From contig CALLLP010000008.1 of NCBI GenBank assembly GCA_938008165.1, positions 62,001 through 126,000 on the forward strand: DNA of 64,000 nt. The letters run 5' to 3'. Origin of the DNA: an uncultured Neomegalonema sp. (lineage in GTDB: Bacteria > Pseudomonadota > Alphaproteobacteria > Rhodobacterales > Rhodobacteraceae). Shown here one piece after another: positions 19,233-28,850 of the stretch (positions are counted from its first letter, which is position 1; the number at the start of each line of letters is the position of its first letter). The translations under genes were made by a program, and so were the position numbers. Under the pieces are notes generated by a model. That model did not search any database, had not been told where the DNA came from, and saw only the letters and a program-made list of their open reading frames with translations.

Positions 19233-20866
19233 GCGATATACCCCAAGGCACGGTCGCGGATGATGGCATCGGCATCGCGTTCGGACGCGGCACCATAGCC
19301 GCCGCCGCCGGGTGTCTCCAACCGCAATCGCTGGCCTTGTGCAAGGCGCGCATCGACCAGTTTCGAGGCCATGGGCGGGGCCTTCGCGCCTTTTTCGGTT
19401 TCCCATGAAAAGCGCGTCATCGCCCCCGCACCGCCCCCGGCCACACCCGGCGGGGCAAAGCGTCCGCGCTCGCCAAAGAGGGTCAGGTCCGCCTCGCCCT
19501 CCAGCAATTCGATCTCATACACCGCGCCAAGCCCGCCACGATGCCGCCCCTCGCCGCCCGAATCCGGACGCAAGGCCCATTGGGTAAAGCGGATGGGATA
19601 GGCCGCCTCCATAATCTCCAACGGCGGAATCGTGGCGGTCGAGATCGGCGCATTGCCGTGATTCAACCCATCGCCCAGCGGATGCCCGCCATGCCCGCCG
19701 CCAAAGAACGAAAACATCACCCACCGCGCGCCACTATCCCGATACCCCGACAGGGACAGGGCATTGATGGTGCCATAGGCACAGCCATTCGAGCGCTCCG
19801 GCGCGATGCGGGCAATGGCCTGAAACACCACATCGATCAGGCGCATGATCGTCTCGGTATAGCCCCCCGTAGGCTTGGGCGCACGGACGCTGAGGATCGA
19901 ATCGGGATCGACGGTCACGATCACCGGCTCCAAAACCCCGGCATTGGCGGGCACATCGCTGAAGATATGTTTCAGCGCGACATAGCAGGCGGCAACGGTC
20001 GTCGCCTCGCTGATATTCACCGGGCCTTTGCATGCGGGGGCCGAGCGCGACCAGTCGAGCGTCAGCGCATCCCCCGCGATGGTCATGTCGAGCGCGATTT
20101 TCAGCGGCTCATCCGTCACCCCGTCATTGTCCAGCCAATCCTCGACCGAGACGGTCCCATCGGGCAAGTCGGCAATCTGGGCGCGCATCAGGGTTTCGGC
20201 ACGGGATTTCAGGGCGCCCATCGCCTCCGCAACGATCCTATCGCCATACTCATCCAGCAGAGCGGTCATCCGCCTGACGCCCAGATCCAGCGCATTGATC
20301 TGGGCATTGAGATCGCCAAACAGCGAGTCCGGCAGGCGGGAATTGGCCAGAAGGATATCGACGATATCCTGTTGATAGACGCCCCCGTCAAACAGCTTCA
20401 CGGGCGGAATCAGCACCGCTTCCTGAAAGATTTCGGTGGCTTTGGGATTGTAATTCCCCGGCACAGCCCCGCCCACATCGCGCCAATGGCCGACCGAGGC
20501 GAGATAGCAGAACACCTCGCCCCCGCGCATCAACGGACGCACGAGGCGAAAATCGCTGGGATGGGTGCCGCCGTCATAGGGATCGTTGAAAATCCACGTA
20601 TCGCCCTCGCGCGGGCCGCCCTGCCCTTCGGCCTTGGCGATGACGGCCTTTACCGCAAAGGCCATCACCCCGACAAAGATCGGCAGGCCGGATTTACCTT
20701 GCGCAAGGGTATCGCCGGTCACGGCGTCATAAATGCCATGGGAGGCGTCATGCGCCTCGGCGATGATCGGGTTGAAGGCAGAGCGAAACAGCGTCGCGTC
20801 CATCTCGTCGGCGATCTGCTCCAGCCGCCCTTTCAGGATCGCGAGGGTGATGGAATCAAGGCTCAT
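19229..20866 (-). CDS. Hydantoinase B/5-oxoprolinase family protein, subunit B (HyuB-like)
   Basis: MSLDSITLAILKGRLEQIADEMDATLFRSAFNPIIAEAHDASHGIYDAVTG...PGNYNPKATEIFQEAVLIPPVKLF; 4-bp overlaps with both neighbours. Confidence 0.92.
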   Translation of the reverse strand: MSLDSITLAILKGRLEQIADEMDATLFRSAFNPIIAEAHDASHGIYDAVTGDTLAQGKSGLPIFVGVMAFAVKAVIAKAEGQGGPREGDTWIFNDPYDGGTHPSDFRLVRPLMRGGEVFCYLASVGHWRDVGGAVPGNYNPKATEIFQEAVLIPPVKLFDGGVYQQDIVDILLANSRLPDSLFGDLNAQINALDLGVRRMTALLDEYGDRIVAEAMGALKSRAETLMRAQIADLPDGTVSVEDWLDNDGVTDEPLKIALDMTIAGDALTLDWSRSAPACKGPVNISEATTVAACYVALKHIFSDVPANAGVLEPVIVTVDPDSILSVRAPKPTGGYTETIMRLIDVVFQAIARIAPERSNGCAYGTINALSLSGYRDSGARWVMFSFFGGGHGGHPLGDGLNHGNAPISTATIPPLEIMEAAYPIRFTQWALRPDSGGEGRHRGGLGAVYEIELLEGEADLTLFGERGRFAPPGVAGGGAGAMTRFSWETEKGAKAPPMASKLVDARLAQGQRLRLETPGGGGYGAASERDADAIIRDRALGYIA

Positions 20867-21729
20867 GGCTTGCCCTCGTATAATTGGGCCGCATCCAACA
20901 ACGCTTGGGTGCCGATCACCTCGTTCAACCCGTCGAAATCGAGCATTCGGTCCGCAAAGGGCGCATTCGTGCCGTGGGCCAGAAGACTGGCATAGTAATC
21001 GCGCGTCGCCGCCGCCTGCGCCCGGATGATCCCACCGGGAAAGATGACGAGGGCAAAGCCGATCTCCTGCAACGCATCGGCGCTGCGCGCGGGGGTTTTG
21101 CCCCCCTCGACCATATTGGCCATCACCGGCACACGGCCCGCAAACACCCGTGTCGCGATGCGCATCTGGTCTTCGCTCTCCAGCGCATCCATGAAGATCA
21201 TATCGGCCCCCGCTTCGGCAAAGGCATTCGCGCGATCGAGTGCAGCGTCGAAACCCTCGACGGCTATGGCATCGGTGCGGGCGATCACGAGAGTCTCGCC
21301 AGAGGTCCGCGCATCGAGCGCCGCCTTGATCCGGCCCACCGCTTCGGCTTTGGGAACGACCGCCTTGCCCGCCAGATGGCCGCAACGCTTGGGGTTCGTT
21401 TGATCCTCGATCTGCAACGCATTCGCCCCCGCGCGCTCGAAACTGCGCATGGTGCGCTGGGTATTCAGGGCATTGCCGAATCCCGCATCCGCATCGACAA
21501 TCAGCGGCAGGGAGACCCGATCGCGAACGATGGCGATGGTATCGACCACCTCGCTCATGCTGACCAAGCCCAGATCGGGCCGCCCGAACCGGCCATAGGC
21601 GATGGCCGCCCCCGACAGGTAGAGCGCTTCGGCACCCGCAGCCTCGGCCACCGCCGCCGTCAGGCCATCGGCCACACCGGGAGCGAGCACAATGGGCGGT
21701 GCGGCGGCGAGGCGGTCTTTGAGGCTCAT
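20863..21729 (-). CDS. Isocitrate lyase/PEP mutase family C-C lyase (methylisocitrate / 2,3-dimethylmalate lyase-like)
   Basis: ALYLSGAAIAYGRFGRPDLGLVSMSEV, LPLIVDADAGFGNALNTQRTMRSFERAGANALQIEDQTNPKRCGHLAGKAVVP; KRCGH with catalytic Cys present. Confidence 0.9.
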   Translation of the reverse strand: MSLKDRLAAAPPIVLAPGVADGLTAAVAEAAGAEALYLSGAAIAYGRFGRPDLGLVSMSEVVDTIAIVRDRVSLPLIVDADAGFGNALNTQRTMRSFERAGANALQIEDQTNPKRCGHLAGKAVVPKAEAVGRIKAALDARTSGETLVIARTDAIAVEGFDAALDRANAFAEAGADMIFMDALESEDQMRIATRVFAGRVPVMANMVEGGKTPARSADALQEIGFALVIFPGGIIRAQAAATRDYYASLLAHGTNAPFADRMLDFDGLNEVIGTQALLDAAQLYEGKP

Positions 21730-22223
21730 GCAGAGGCTCCCTTGAGGCGATTTTCCAGATGCGGGACCAGCCCCCCCGCCGCAAGCATGGGCAGCAGACC
21801 GGCGGGGACCGGCTCGGCCTGCCGCTCGGTGCCTTGGGCGAGTTTGACGCGGCCCGTTGCCGGATCGAGGGTCACGCGGTCATGCGCCCCGATGCCCGCG
21901 CGCTGATCCTTGGGCAGCACAAGGGCGGGCAGGCCAAGATTGAGGGCGTTACGGTAGAAGATACCGGCGAAGCTTTCCGCCAGCACAGCGGCGATGCCCA
22001 GAACCTTCAGCGCCTCCGCCGCCTGCTCGCGCGAGGAACCCATGCCGAAATTACGCCCTGCAATCAGCACGTCGCCAGCCGCGACATGAGCGGCGAAATC
22101 GGGATCGACGGTTTCGAGGCAATGGCGCGCCAGCACCTCGATCGGTTGCTTGATATAGGCGCCGGGCGCAAGGGCGTCGGTATCGATATCATCGCCGAAT
22201 AACCAGACCCTGCCGCCCCTCAT
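21726..22223 (-). CDS. 3-isopropylmalate dehydratase small subunit-like (LeuD/DmdB-type)
   Basis: VWLFGDDIDTDALAPGAYIKQP...VLIAGRNFGMGSSREQAAEALKVLGIAAVLAESFAGIFYRNALNLGLPAL. Confidence 0.92.
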   Translation of the reverse strand: MRGGRVWLFGDDIDTDALAPGAYIKQPIEVLARHCLETVDPDFAAHVAAGDVLIAGRNFGMGSSREQAAEALKVLGIAAVLAESFAGIFYRNALNLGLPALVLPKDQRAGIGAHDRVTLDPATGRVKLAQGTERQAEPVPAGLLPMLAAGGLVPHLENRLKGASA

Positions 22224-23479
22224 GCCATCACCTCGCGCGGATCGATGATACGCCCGGCCACCGCCGCCGCCGCGACCGACAGGGGCGAGCCGAGATAGAC
22301 CTGCGAGGTCGCGTCGCCCATCCGCCCCTTGAAATTGCGCGCGGTGGAGGAGATGCAGACCGTCCCCGCCGCCAGCCGCTCGTCGCCATAGCCCGCACAG
22401 ATACCGCAGGCCGAAGGCAGGATGCGCGCCCCGGCCCGCTCGAAGACCGCCATGACCCCCTCATCCTGCGCCCGCTCCGTCTCGCGCACGGAGGCCGGGG
22501 CGACAAGCAGCTCGACACCCTTCGCAAGCGGTCGGTCACCGATCACCGCCGCCGCCGCGCGCAGATCGTCGAGCTTCGCGCCGGTGCAGGCGCCGATATA
22601 GGCGACATGGGGCGTAACAGCGGCAAATTCCCCCACCGCCGCCGCATTGGCGGGCGAATGAGGGGCTGCAATCTGAGGAGCGAGGGTGGCCGCGTCAAAG
22701 CGGTGACGCTCATGGGCTGGCGCAGTCGGATCGAACCGCCACGGATCGATCTCAACCCCCTGCGCCCCATGCCTCATAAGCCAGTCGCCGGTGACATCAT
22801 CCGCAGCGATCAAACCCGTTTGCCCGCCGAGTTCGGCGGTCATATTGGCCAGCGTCATGCGCTCAGGCATGGCCAGCGCCCCGATGGCCGATCCCGCGTA
22901 TTGAACCGCCTGATACCGTCCACCATCCATACCCATCCGGCCACAGAGGAACAGCATCACATCCTTGGCCATCACCCCCGGCCCGAAGGCCCCGCTCCAT
23001 TCGATCAGGATGGTTTCGGGCACCTTGATCCAGATTTCCCCGGTGGCCAGAACCCCCGCCATTTCGGTCGAGCCGACCCCGAACATATAGGCGCCAAAAG
23101 CCCCGCCCGTGGGCGAATGACTGTCGCCGCCCACCGCGAATAATCCCGGCTTCAGATGCCCGCGCTCAGGGGTGACGACATGGCAAATGCCCTGTTCCTC
23201 GTAATAGGCGCGGATCGCCTGTGCTTTTACCCACTCGCGGGTAAGGTTCTGGATTTGACGGGTTTGCGCATCGAAGACCGGCACGAAATGATCCGTCGCG
23301 ACCACCACACGATCCGGGTTCCACACCCCGACGCCCAGACGCTCAAGGATCGGTTTCACGCGCCTAGGCCCGCCGGAATCGTGGATCATGGCCAGATCGA
23401 CCGCGCAGGTGACGACCTCGCCCGGCGTTACGCGATCCCGTCCCGCTGCCCGTGCGATGATCTTTTCCGCCAGCGTCAT
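22220..23479 (-). CDS. 3-isopropylmalate dehydratase large subunit-like (LeuC/DmdA-type aconitase family)
   Basis: MTLAEKIIARAAGRDRVTPGEVV...FAVGGDSHSPTGGAFGAYMFGVGSTEMAGVLATGEIWIKVPE...YIGACTGAKLDDL...PSACGICAGYG (4Fe-4S Cys). Confidence 0.93.
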   Translation of the reverse strand: MTLAEKIIARAAGRDRVTPGEVVTCAVDLAMIHDSGGPRRVKPILERLGVGVWNPDRVVVATDHFVPVFDAQTRQIQNLTREWVKAQAIRAYYEEQGICHVVTPERGHLKPGLFAVGGDSHSPTGGAFGAYMFGVGSTEMAGVLATGEIWIKVPETILIEWSGAFGPGVMAKDVMLFLCGRMGMDGGRYQAVQYAGSAIGALAMPERMTLANMTAELGGQTGLIAADDVTGDWLMRHGAQGVEIDPWRFDPTAPAHERHRFDAATLAPQIAAPHSPANAAAVGEFAAVTPHVAYIGACTGAKLDDLRAAAAVIGDRPLAKGVELLVAPASVRETERAQDEGVMAVFERAGARILPSACGICAGYGDERLAAGTVCISSTARNFKGRMGDATSQVYLGSPLSVAAAAVAGRIIDPREVMA

Positions 23480-23482
23480 CCC

Positions 23483-24184
23483 CTAGACCCCCAGATACGA
23501 TTTGCGCAGGTCATCGCGGGCCAGAAGATCGCCGGGCAGGCCCTGCATCGCGACCTCGCCATTTTCCAGCACATAGGCCCGCGCAGCGATCTCCAGCGAT
23601 TGCGCGACATTTTGCTCGACCAGCAGGATCGACAACCCTTCCCCGGCAAGGCGCGCGATCAGCGTAAACATCTCCTCCACCAGCTTGGGCGACAGGCCCA
23701 GCGACGGCTCGTCAAGGATCAACAATTTCGGCTCGGCCATCATCCCCCGCCCGATGGCGAGCATCTGTTGCTCGCCCCCCGACAGGGTGCCCGCAAACTG
23801 ACGGCGGCGCTCCGCAAGGCGGGGGAAGATCTCGTAGACATGGGCCATATTGGCCGCGCGGTTCGCCTTGCCCCGGCGGTATCCGCCCAGCAGCAGGTTT
23901 TTCTCGACATTGAGATTCGGAAAGACGCGCCGACCCTCCGGCACATGGATCAATCCGGCCTCCACGATGGCGGTTGGACGCCCGCCCGTGATGTCGGCAC
24001 CATCCAGCATCACCCGGCCAGACCCGGCGGGAATCACACCGGACAGCACGTTGTTGAGGGTCGATTTCCCCGCCCCGTTCGCGCCCAGAACCGCGATGAT
24101 CTCGCCGGGGGCCACATCGATATCGATGCCGCGCAACACCTCCATCGATCCATAGCCCGCGCGGATGCCCCTGACCTCAAGCAT
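23483..24184 (-). CDS. Branched-chain amino acid-type ABC transporter ATP-binding protein LivF
   Basis: [54 protein letters not shown]. Confidence 0.93.
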   Translation of the reverse strand: MLEVRGIRAGYGSMEVLRGIDIDVAPGEIIAVLGANGAGKSTLNNVLSGVIPAGSGRVMLDGADITGGRPTAIVEAGLIHVPEGRRVFPNLNVEKNLLLGGYRRGKANRAANMAHVYEIFPRLAERRRQFAGTLSGGEQQMLAIGRGMMAEPKLLILDEPSLGLSPKLVEEMFTLIARLAGEGLSILLVEQNVAQSLEIAARAYVLENGEVAMQGLPGDLLARDDLRKSYLGV

Positions 24185-24917
24185 CGGCGGTCCCCTTCAG
24201 GCGCTGTGCCATGCCGGGGCCGAGATACGCCTCGACAACCGCCGGGTTCTCGACAACCGCCTGCGGCGCACCTGAGGCGATGATCGCCCCCGAATTGAGC
24301 ACATAGGCGCGATCCGACAGGGTCATGACCGCACGCATCACATGCTCGATCAGCAGCACCGTAACGCCGCCCTCCCGGATCGTGCGGATCATGGGCGTTA
24401 CCTCGTCGATCTCCGACGGGTTCAGACCCGCCATCACCTCGTCGAGCAACAGCAGCTTTGGCCCGGTCGCCACCGCCCGCGCCACCTCCAGCCGCTTGCG
24501 TCCCGCGATGGGCAGATCGCCCGCCAGCCGATCCAGCAGCGCGCCCATCCCAAGCGCCTGCCCCACCGCATCGGCTTTTTCCAGCGCCTCGCGGCGGGGA
24601 ACGATGCGGGTATGCGCACCGGTCGCGATATTCTCGCGTACCGTCAGATTGGCGAAGGGGCGCACGATCTGAAAAGTGCGAACCAGCCCGGTCTGCGCCA
24701 GTTGATGCGGTCGTCGCCCAAGGATGTCCTGCCCCTCGAAGCGGACCGCCCCGGCATCGGGCCGCAGAAATCCGGAAATCAGCGCGAACAGGGTCGTCTT
24801 GCCCGCACCATTCGGACCAATCAGCGAGACGATCTCGCCTTGATCGACCCGAAGCGACGCCCCATCCACCGCGACCAGCCCGCCAAAGCGCTTTGTCAGA
24901 TCCGAGACGATCAGCAT
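24177..24917 (-). CDS. Branched-chain amino acid-type ABC transporter ATP-binding protein LivG
   Basis: MLIVSDLTKRFGGLVAVDGASLRVDQGEIVSLIGPNGAGKTTLFALISGF...RTFQIVRPF. Confidence 0.93.
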   Translation of the reverse strand: MLIVSDLTKRFGGLVAVDGASLRVDQGEIVSLIGPNGAGKTTLFALISGFLRPDAGAVRFEGQDILGRRPHQLAQTGLVRTFQIVRPFANLTVRENIATGAHTRIVPRREALEKADAVGQALGMGALLDRLAGDLPIAGRKRLEVARAVATGPKLLLLDEVMAGLNPSEIDEVTPMIRTIREGGVTVLLIEHVMRAVMTLSDRAYVLNSGAIIASGAPQAVVENPAVVEAYLGPGMAQRLKGTADA

Positions 24918-25927
24918 CAGCGCCCCCCGCCCAAACGCCGCCATGCGCTGTCCAGCAATCCCGCCAGACCGCGCGGCAGATAGCCGAGCACCAGCACGAG
25001 GATCATGCCATAGAGGATCAGATCAAGCCCCGGACGCGGGCCGATCAGCGCGCCGATCGCCTCCTTCGCGACCTCGCCGATACTGTGCAGGAACGCGGCC
25101 CCCAGCAGTGGCCCGATCACCGTGCCCAGCCCGCCGATAATCGGCGCGACCAGCGCCTCGACCGATTTGGCGGGGCCATAGGCGATCTCCGGGTCCACGA
25201 ACAGGTATTTCTGCACATAATAGACCCCCGCCGCCGCCGCGATCATACCCGACAGGCAAATCGCCTTCATCTTGACGCGAAAGGCATCGACGCCCAGCGC
25301 CGCCGCCGCATCCTCGTTCTCGCGCACGGAGATGAGCTGCGCCCCGAACCGGCTGCGCTCCATCCGCCAGACGGCGATATAGGCGAGGATCAGCACCGTG
25401 AGGATCATGTAGTAATAGCCCGCATGGCGCAAAAACGGCTCGGCAAAGGTGAATTGCAAGGTCGTCCAGACCTCGCCGCTATCCTGATTGAGCGGCAAGC
25501 TGACACCGCGCCCTCCTTCGGTCACGCTGACGATGGACCGGGCAAGCACGCGAAACGCCTCGGCAAAGGCCAGCGTGATCAGGGCAAAATACGACCCGCG
25601 CAGGCCATATCGAAAACTCAGATACCCGATCATCGCCCCGACCCCCGCCCCCGACGCGATGGCAAAGGGCAGGGCGAGCCACGGGCTGAACCCAAAGCGG
25701 AATTGCAACAGCGCCTGCACATACGCTCCCGTGCCGAAAAAGACCGCATGGCCGAAGCTGTACTGCCCGCCATAGCCGCCGAGGATGTTCCACGCCTGAC
25801 CCAGCACAGCAACGAACAGCGTCAATTCGATGAATTCGAGCCACCGCCCGGATGAGATCAGAAAAGGCGCAGCAATGCCCAGCGCGGCAAGGACGACCCA
25901 GCCAGTGATGCGCAGCGTATCGCTCAT
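24917..25927 (-). CDS. Branched-chain amino acid-type ABC transporter permease LivM
   Basis: Multi-TM protein, GQAWNILGGYGGQYSFGHAVFFGTGAY; GGLGTVIGPLLGAAFL. Confidence 0.93.
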   Translation of the reverse strand: MSDTLRITGWVVLAALGIAAPFLISSGRWLEFIELTLFVAVLGQAWNILGGYGGQYSFGHAVFFGTGAYVQALLQFRFGFSPWLALPFAIASGAGVGAMIGYLSFRYGLRGSYFALITLAFAEAFRVLARSIVSVTEGGRGVSLPLNQDSGEVWTTLQFTFAEPFLRHAGYYYMILTVLILAYIAVWRMERSRFGAQLISVRENEDAAAALGVDAFRVKMKAICLSGMIAAAAGVYYVQKYLFVDPEIAYGPAKSVEALVAPIIGGLGTVIGPLLGAAFLHSIGEVAKEAIGALIGPRPGLDLILYGMILVLVLGYLPRGLAGLLDSAWRRLGGGR

Positions 25928-26820
25928 CCCGATGCCTGCCCGAACAGGCCCGTGGGGCGAAACAACAGGACGAGGATGAAGATCGCCGAAATGGTGATCA
26001 ATCCGAGGCTCTCTCCCAGATACAGCCGCCCAAGTTGCTCCGTAATGCCGATCAGGAAGCCGCCGACCAGCGCGCCGACAAAGCTGCCCATCCCGCCCAG
26101 CACCACCACGGTAAAGGCGATCAGCACGAACAGATATCCGAATTGCGGCGACACCGCATAGGTCGGCGCGAGCAGGCAGGCCGCCACCGCCACACAGGCC
26201 GCCCCGATACCAAAGGTAACGCCATAGATATGCTCGACATCGATCCCGACCAATTCGGCCCCGCGACGCTCCTTCGCCACCGCCTGAATCGCGTGACCCA
26301 TATCCGTGCGGGTCATGAACAGCCACAGCGCCAGCGTCACCACCAGCGATCCGGCCAGCGCCGCGATCTCTGGCCAGACCGCGAAAGTCACGCCAAAATC
26401 GATCCCGTCGAAATCATAGGGCACCTGCACCTGACGCTCCGTCGCGCTGAAGGCAAAGAGCGCGCCGTTCTCGATCATGATCGCGATGCCCAGCGTGACG
26501 AGCAGGGTGATTTCATCGCGCCCGTGGCTGAACCGCCCGATCACGCCGCGTTGCAGCGCATAGCCAAAGACGAATCCGGCGGGCACGACGATCAACAGGG
26601 CCAGATACGGGTCGATGCCCAGCGCGCTCCACAGGAAGAACACAGCATACATCGCCAGCATCAACATCGCGCCATGGGCGAAATTGATGATGTGCAGCAC
26701 ACCGTAGATCAGCGTCAGGCCCAGCGCCACCAGCGCATAGACCGATCCGAGGAATACCCCCGAAATCGCCGAACCGAGCACGGTTTCCCACGAATAGGAT
26801 GGTAGGCCAAGGAAATCCAT
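25924..26820 (-). CDS. Branched-chain amino acid-type ABC transporter permease LivH
   Basis: GSVYALVALGLTLIYGVLHIINFAHGAMLMLAMYAVFF; VVLGGMGSFVGALVGGFLIG. Confidence 0.93.
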   Translation of the reverse strand: MDFLGLPSYSWETVLGSAISGVFLGSVYALVALGLTLIYGVLHIINFAHGAMLMLAMYAVFFLWSALGIDPYLALLIVVPAGFVFGYALQRGVIGRFSHGRDEITLLVTLGIAIMIENGALFAFSATERQVQVPYDFDGIDFGVTFAVWPEIAALAGSLVVTLALWLFMTRTDMGHAIQAVAKERRGAELVGIDVEHIYGVTFGIGAACVAVAACLLAPTYAVSPQFGYLFVLIAFTVVVLGGMGSFVGALVGGFLIGITEQLGRLYLGESLGLITISAIFILVLLFRPTGLFGQASG

Positions 26821-26870
26821 GGATGCCTTTCAGGATCAGATCACGGGTTATAGACGCAAGGGGCAAGGCC

Positions 26871-26923
26871 CCCCGCCCCACCTGCCCCACCCCGGATACC
26901 GATGCGCGGCAGGCGGGGCGGGG
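26871..26923. terminator. Large GC-rich stem-loop between livK and livH (intercistronic attenuator/stabiliser candidate)
   Basis: CCCCGCCCCACCTGCC (26871-26886) pairs with GGCAGGCGGGGCGGGG (26908-26923), 16-bp stem, one mismatch. Confidence 0.75.
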
Positions 26924-26939
26924 ATCAAACGGTGCCCGA

Positions 26940-28160
26940 TCAGCCGAACTTGGCCTTCGCTTGGGCATATTCGGCGGGCGCAATCACGTTGATATCCTCG
27001 CCCGATACCTGCGTTACCAACGGCACGGCGGCCATGTTCTGACCGTTCTCCATCTTCGTCGGACCATAGGGCATGAAATGCCCATCCCATTCAGAGACCG
27101 CCAGCGCGTCGATGATCGCTTTCCGGTCCGGCGAGGCGGCGCGCTCCATCCCGTCGGCGAGAAACTTCATCGCGGTATAGGCGAGGAAGACCTCGTAGGA
27201 ATAAGTCTTGCCATCCGCCTCCGTCTTGTCCTTGAGCGCCAGCGCGGCCTTGTTGGAGGGATCGAACCAGTGATTGCAATCCATCACGCCCTGCGCCGCA
27301 TCCTCGAATTCATTGACAAAGCGGTATTGCGACGATGCCCCGCCCAGCACCGAATAGATCACTTTCGGCGAGACCCGCTGCCGCTGTAGCGTGCGCAGGA
27401 ACAGGACGCCCTCGTTATAGTAATGCGACGGGATCACGACGTCGGGGTTCAGTTCCTTGATCTTCAGCGCGATATTGCGGAAATCCTTGTTCGGGGTCGG
27501 ATGGGGCAGGATTTCGAGCACCTCAAAGCCCGCCGGTTCCAGCCCGTCTTTCATCAGGCCCGCCATATACGACCCGAAGGGCGTGGTGTTTTCATGCACA
27601 ATGACGCATGTTTTTGCCGGATTGCCCGCCGCTTCGTTCAGATCGATCAGCGATTGGATGCCGGTCTTGGTGATGACGCCAAAGCCGGGACCGAAGCGGA
27701 ATGTGTTGTCCAGATCGCGCCCGACGATCTTGTCGTTCACGCCGACATCGACGATGTGGGGAATACCGTATTTCGCCGCCGCCTGCGTAGTCGCAAGGCT
27801 GATGCCGGAAGAATAGGCCCCGACGATGGCGGAGACGCCCTCGGATTCGAATTTCTCGACCTCGCTCGCGCCGATTTCGGCCTTCGATTGCGCGTCTCCG
27901 AGAACCGCCTCGATCATCGCCCCGTCCAGCGCTTTGATCCCGCCAGAAGCGTTGATCTCCTCGATCGCGGCCTGAGCGCCATAGCGGCATTGCGTGCCTG
28001 AAAATTGCAAAAAGCCGGTCACGGGATGGACCACCCCGACCTTGACCGTCTTCCCCGCCGCATGCAGGATTCCGGGGGCGGCGAGCATACCCGTTGCAGC
28101 GGCTCCCCCGGCGAGAACGGAGCGGCGGGTCGTGCTGGTCCCGAAAAGTCGATATGTCAT
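26940..28160 (-). CDS. Branched-chain amino acid-type ABC transporter substrate-binding protein LivK
   Basis: Signal RRSVLAGGAAATGMLAAPGILHAAGKTVKVGVVHPVTG; periplasmic-binding type 1 fold. Confidence 0.92.
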   Translation of the reverse strand: MTYRLFGTSTTRRSVLAGGAAATGMLAAPGILHAAGKTVKVGVVHPVTGFLQFSGTQCRYGAQAAIEEINASGGIKALDGAMIEAVLGDAQSKAEIGASEVEKFESEGVSAIVGAYSSGISLATTQAAAKYGIPHIVDVGVNDKIVGRDLDNTFRFGPGFGVITKTGIQSLIDLNEAAGNPAKTCVIVHENTTPFGSYMAGLMKDGLEPAGFEVLEILPHPTPNKDFRNIALKIKELNPDVVIPSHYYNEGVLFLRTLQRQRVSPKVIYSVLGGASSQYRFVNEFEDAAQGVMDCNHWFDPSNKAALALKDKTEADGKTYSYEVFLAYTAMKFLADGMERAASPDRKAIIDALAVSEWDGHFMPYGPTKMENGQNMAAVPLVTQVSGEDINVIAPAEYAQAKAKFG

Positions 28161-28289
28161 GGATCTCTCTCCCCTAGTCTATGTCGGCGTCTTTCGATCG
28201 GATGCCGAAACGCACCCCCCGTTTGCCTTGCCCCTATACTTTTAGTACGAATTCCTGCGCTGTCGCCCAGAATATACCGAGGACACCTT

Positions 28290-28850
28290 ATGCCCGTCAT
28301 CGCGGTGACATTGATCGAAGGATATCCCGCCGATGTGCGGCAACGCCTGTGCGAGCGGTTGACCGATGCGGCGATGGCCGTGATCGCGGCCCCGGCGGAG
28401 GGCGTAACCGTCTTCATCAACGAGGTCGCCCCCGCCAGCTACATGCGCGGGCGCACGGCAAAAACCCCCGGCGCAGCCCCGCGCCCGCCCGCCGACATAT
28501 GCCTCGATTTTCTGGATCGCATCGGCGCACGGGATATGGAGGCGGCGCAGGCGATGGTGTCGGACGGGTTCACGATGACCTTCCCCGGCGGAGCGCGCTT
28601 TACCCGGCTCGAAGACCTCGCCGATTGGGCAGCGGGACGCTATCGCCACATCGAGAAAACCATCCTTCGGGTCGAGGAATGCCCGCTTGGCGCGACGGTC
28701 AGCGTCTATGTCTCAGGCACCCTCAGCGGGATGTGGCCAGATGGCGCGCCCTTCTCAGGCATCCGCTTCCTCGACAGGTTCGACGTCGCCGCAGGACAGA
28801 TCACGCAGCAGGATGTCTGGAACGACCTGACGCCCCCTCAAACAACCTGA
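28290..28850 (+). CDS. 4-oxalocrotonate tautomerase-like domain fused to SnoaL/NTF2-like domain
   Basis: MPVIAVTLIEGYPADVRQRLCERLTDAAMAVIAAPAEGVTVFINEVAPASYMRG (Pro1 tautomerase) then DICLDFLDRIGARDMEAAQAMVSDGFTMTFPGGARFTRLEDLADWAAGRYRHIEKTI...GTLSGMWPDGAPFSGIRFLDRFDVAAGQITQQDVWND (NTF2-like). Confidence 0.8.
   Translation: MPVIAVTLIEGYPADVRQRLCERLTDAAMAVIAAPAEGVTVFINEVAPASYMRGRTAKTPGAAPRPPADICLDFLDRIGARDMEAAQAMVSDGFTMTFPGGARFTRLEDLADWAAGRYRHIEKTILRVEECPLGATVSVYVSGTLSGMWPDGAPFSGIRFLDRFDVAAGQITQQDVWNDLTPPQTT

Noticed and set aside
18036-19298. 420-aa plus-strand ORF opposite hyuA
   Set aside because: Antisense shadow of HyuA, no recognisable motifs.
19229-21784. 851-aa ORF suggesting a fused HyuB with large N-terminal domain
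   Set aside because: The first about 305 codons run out of frame across the real lyase gene; HyuB starts at 20866 (MSLDSITLAILKGR).
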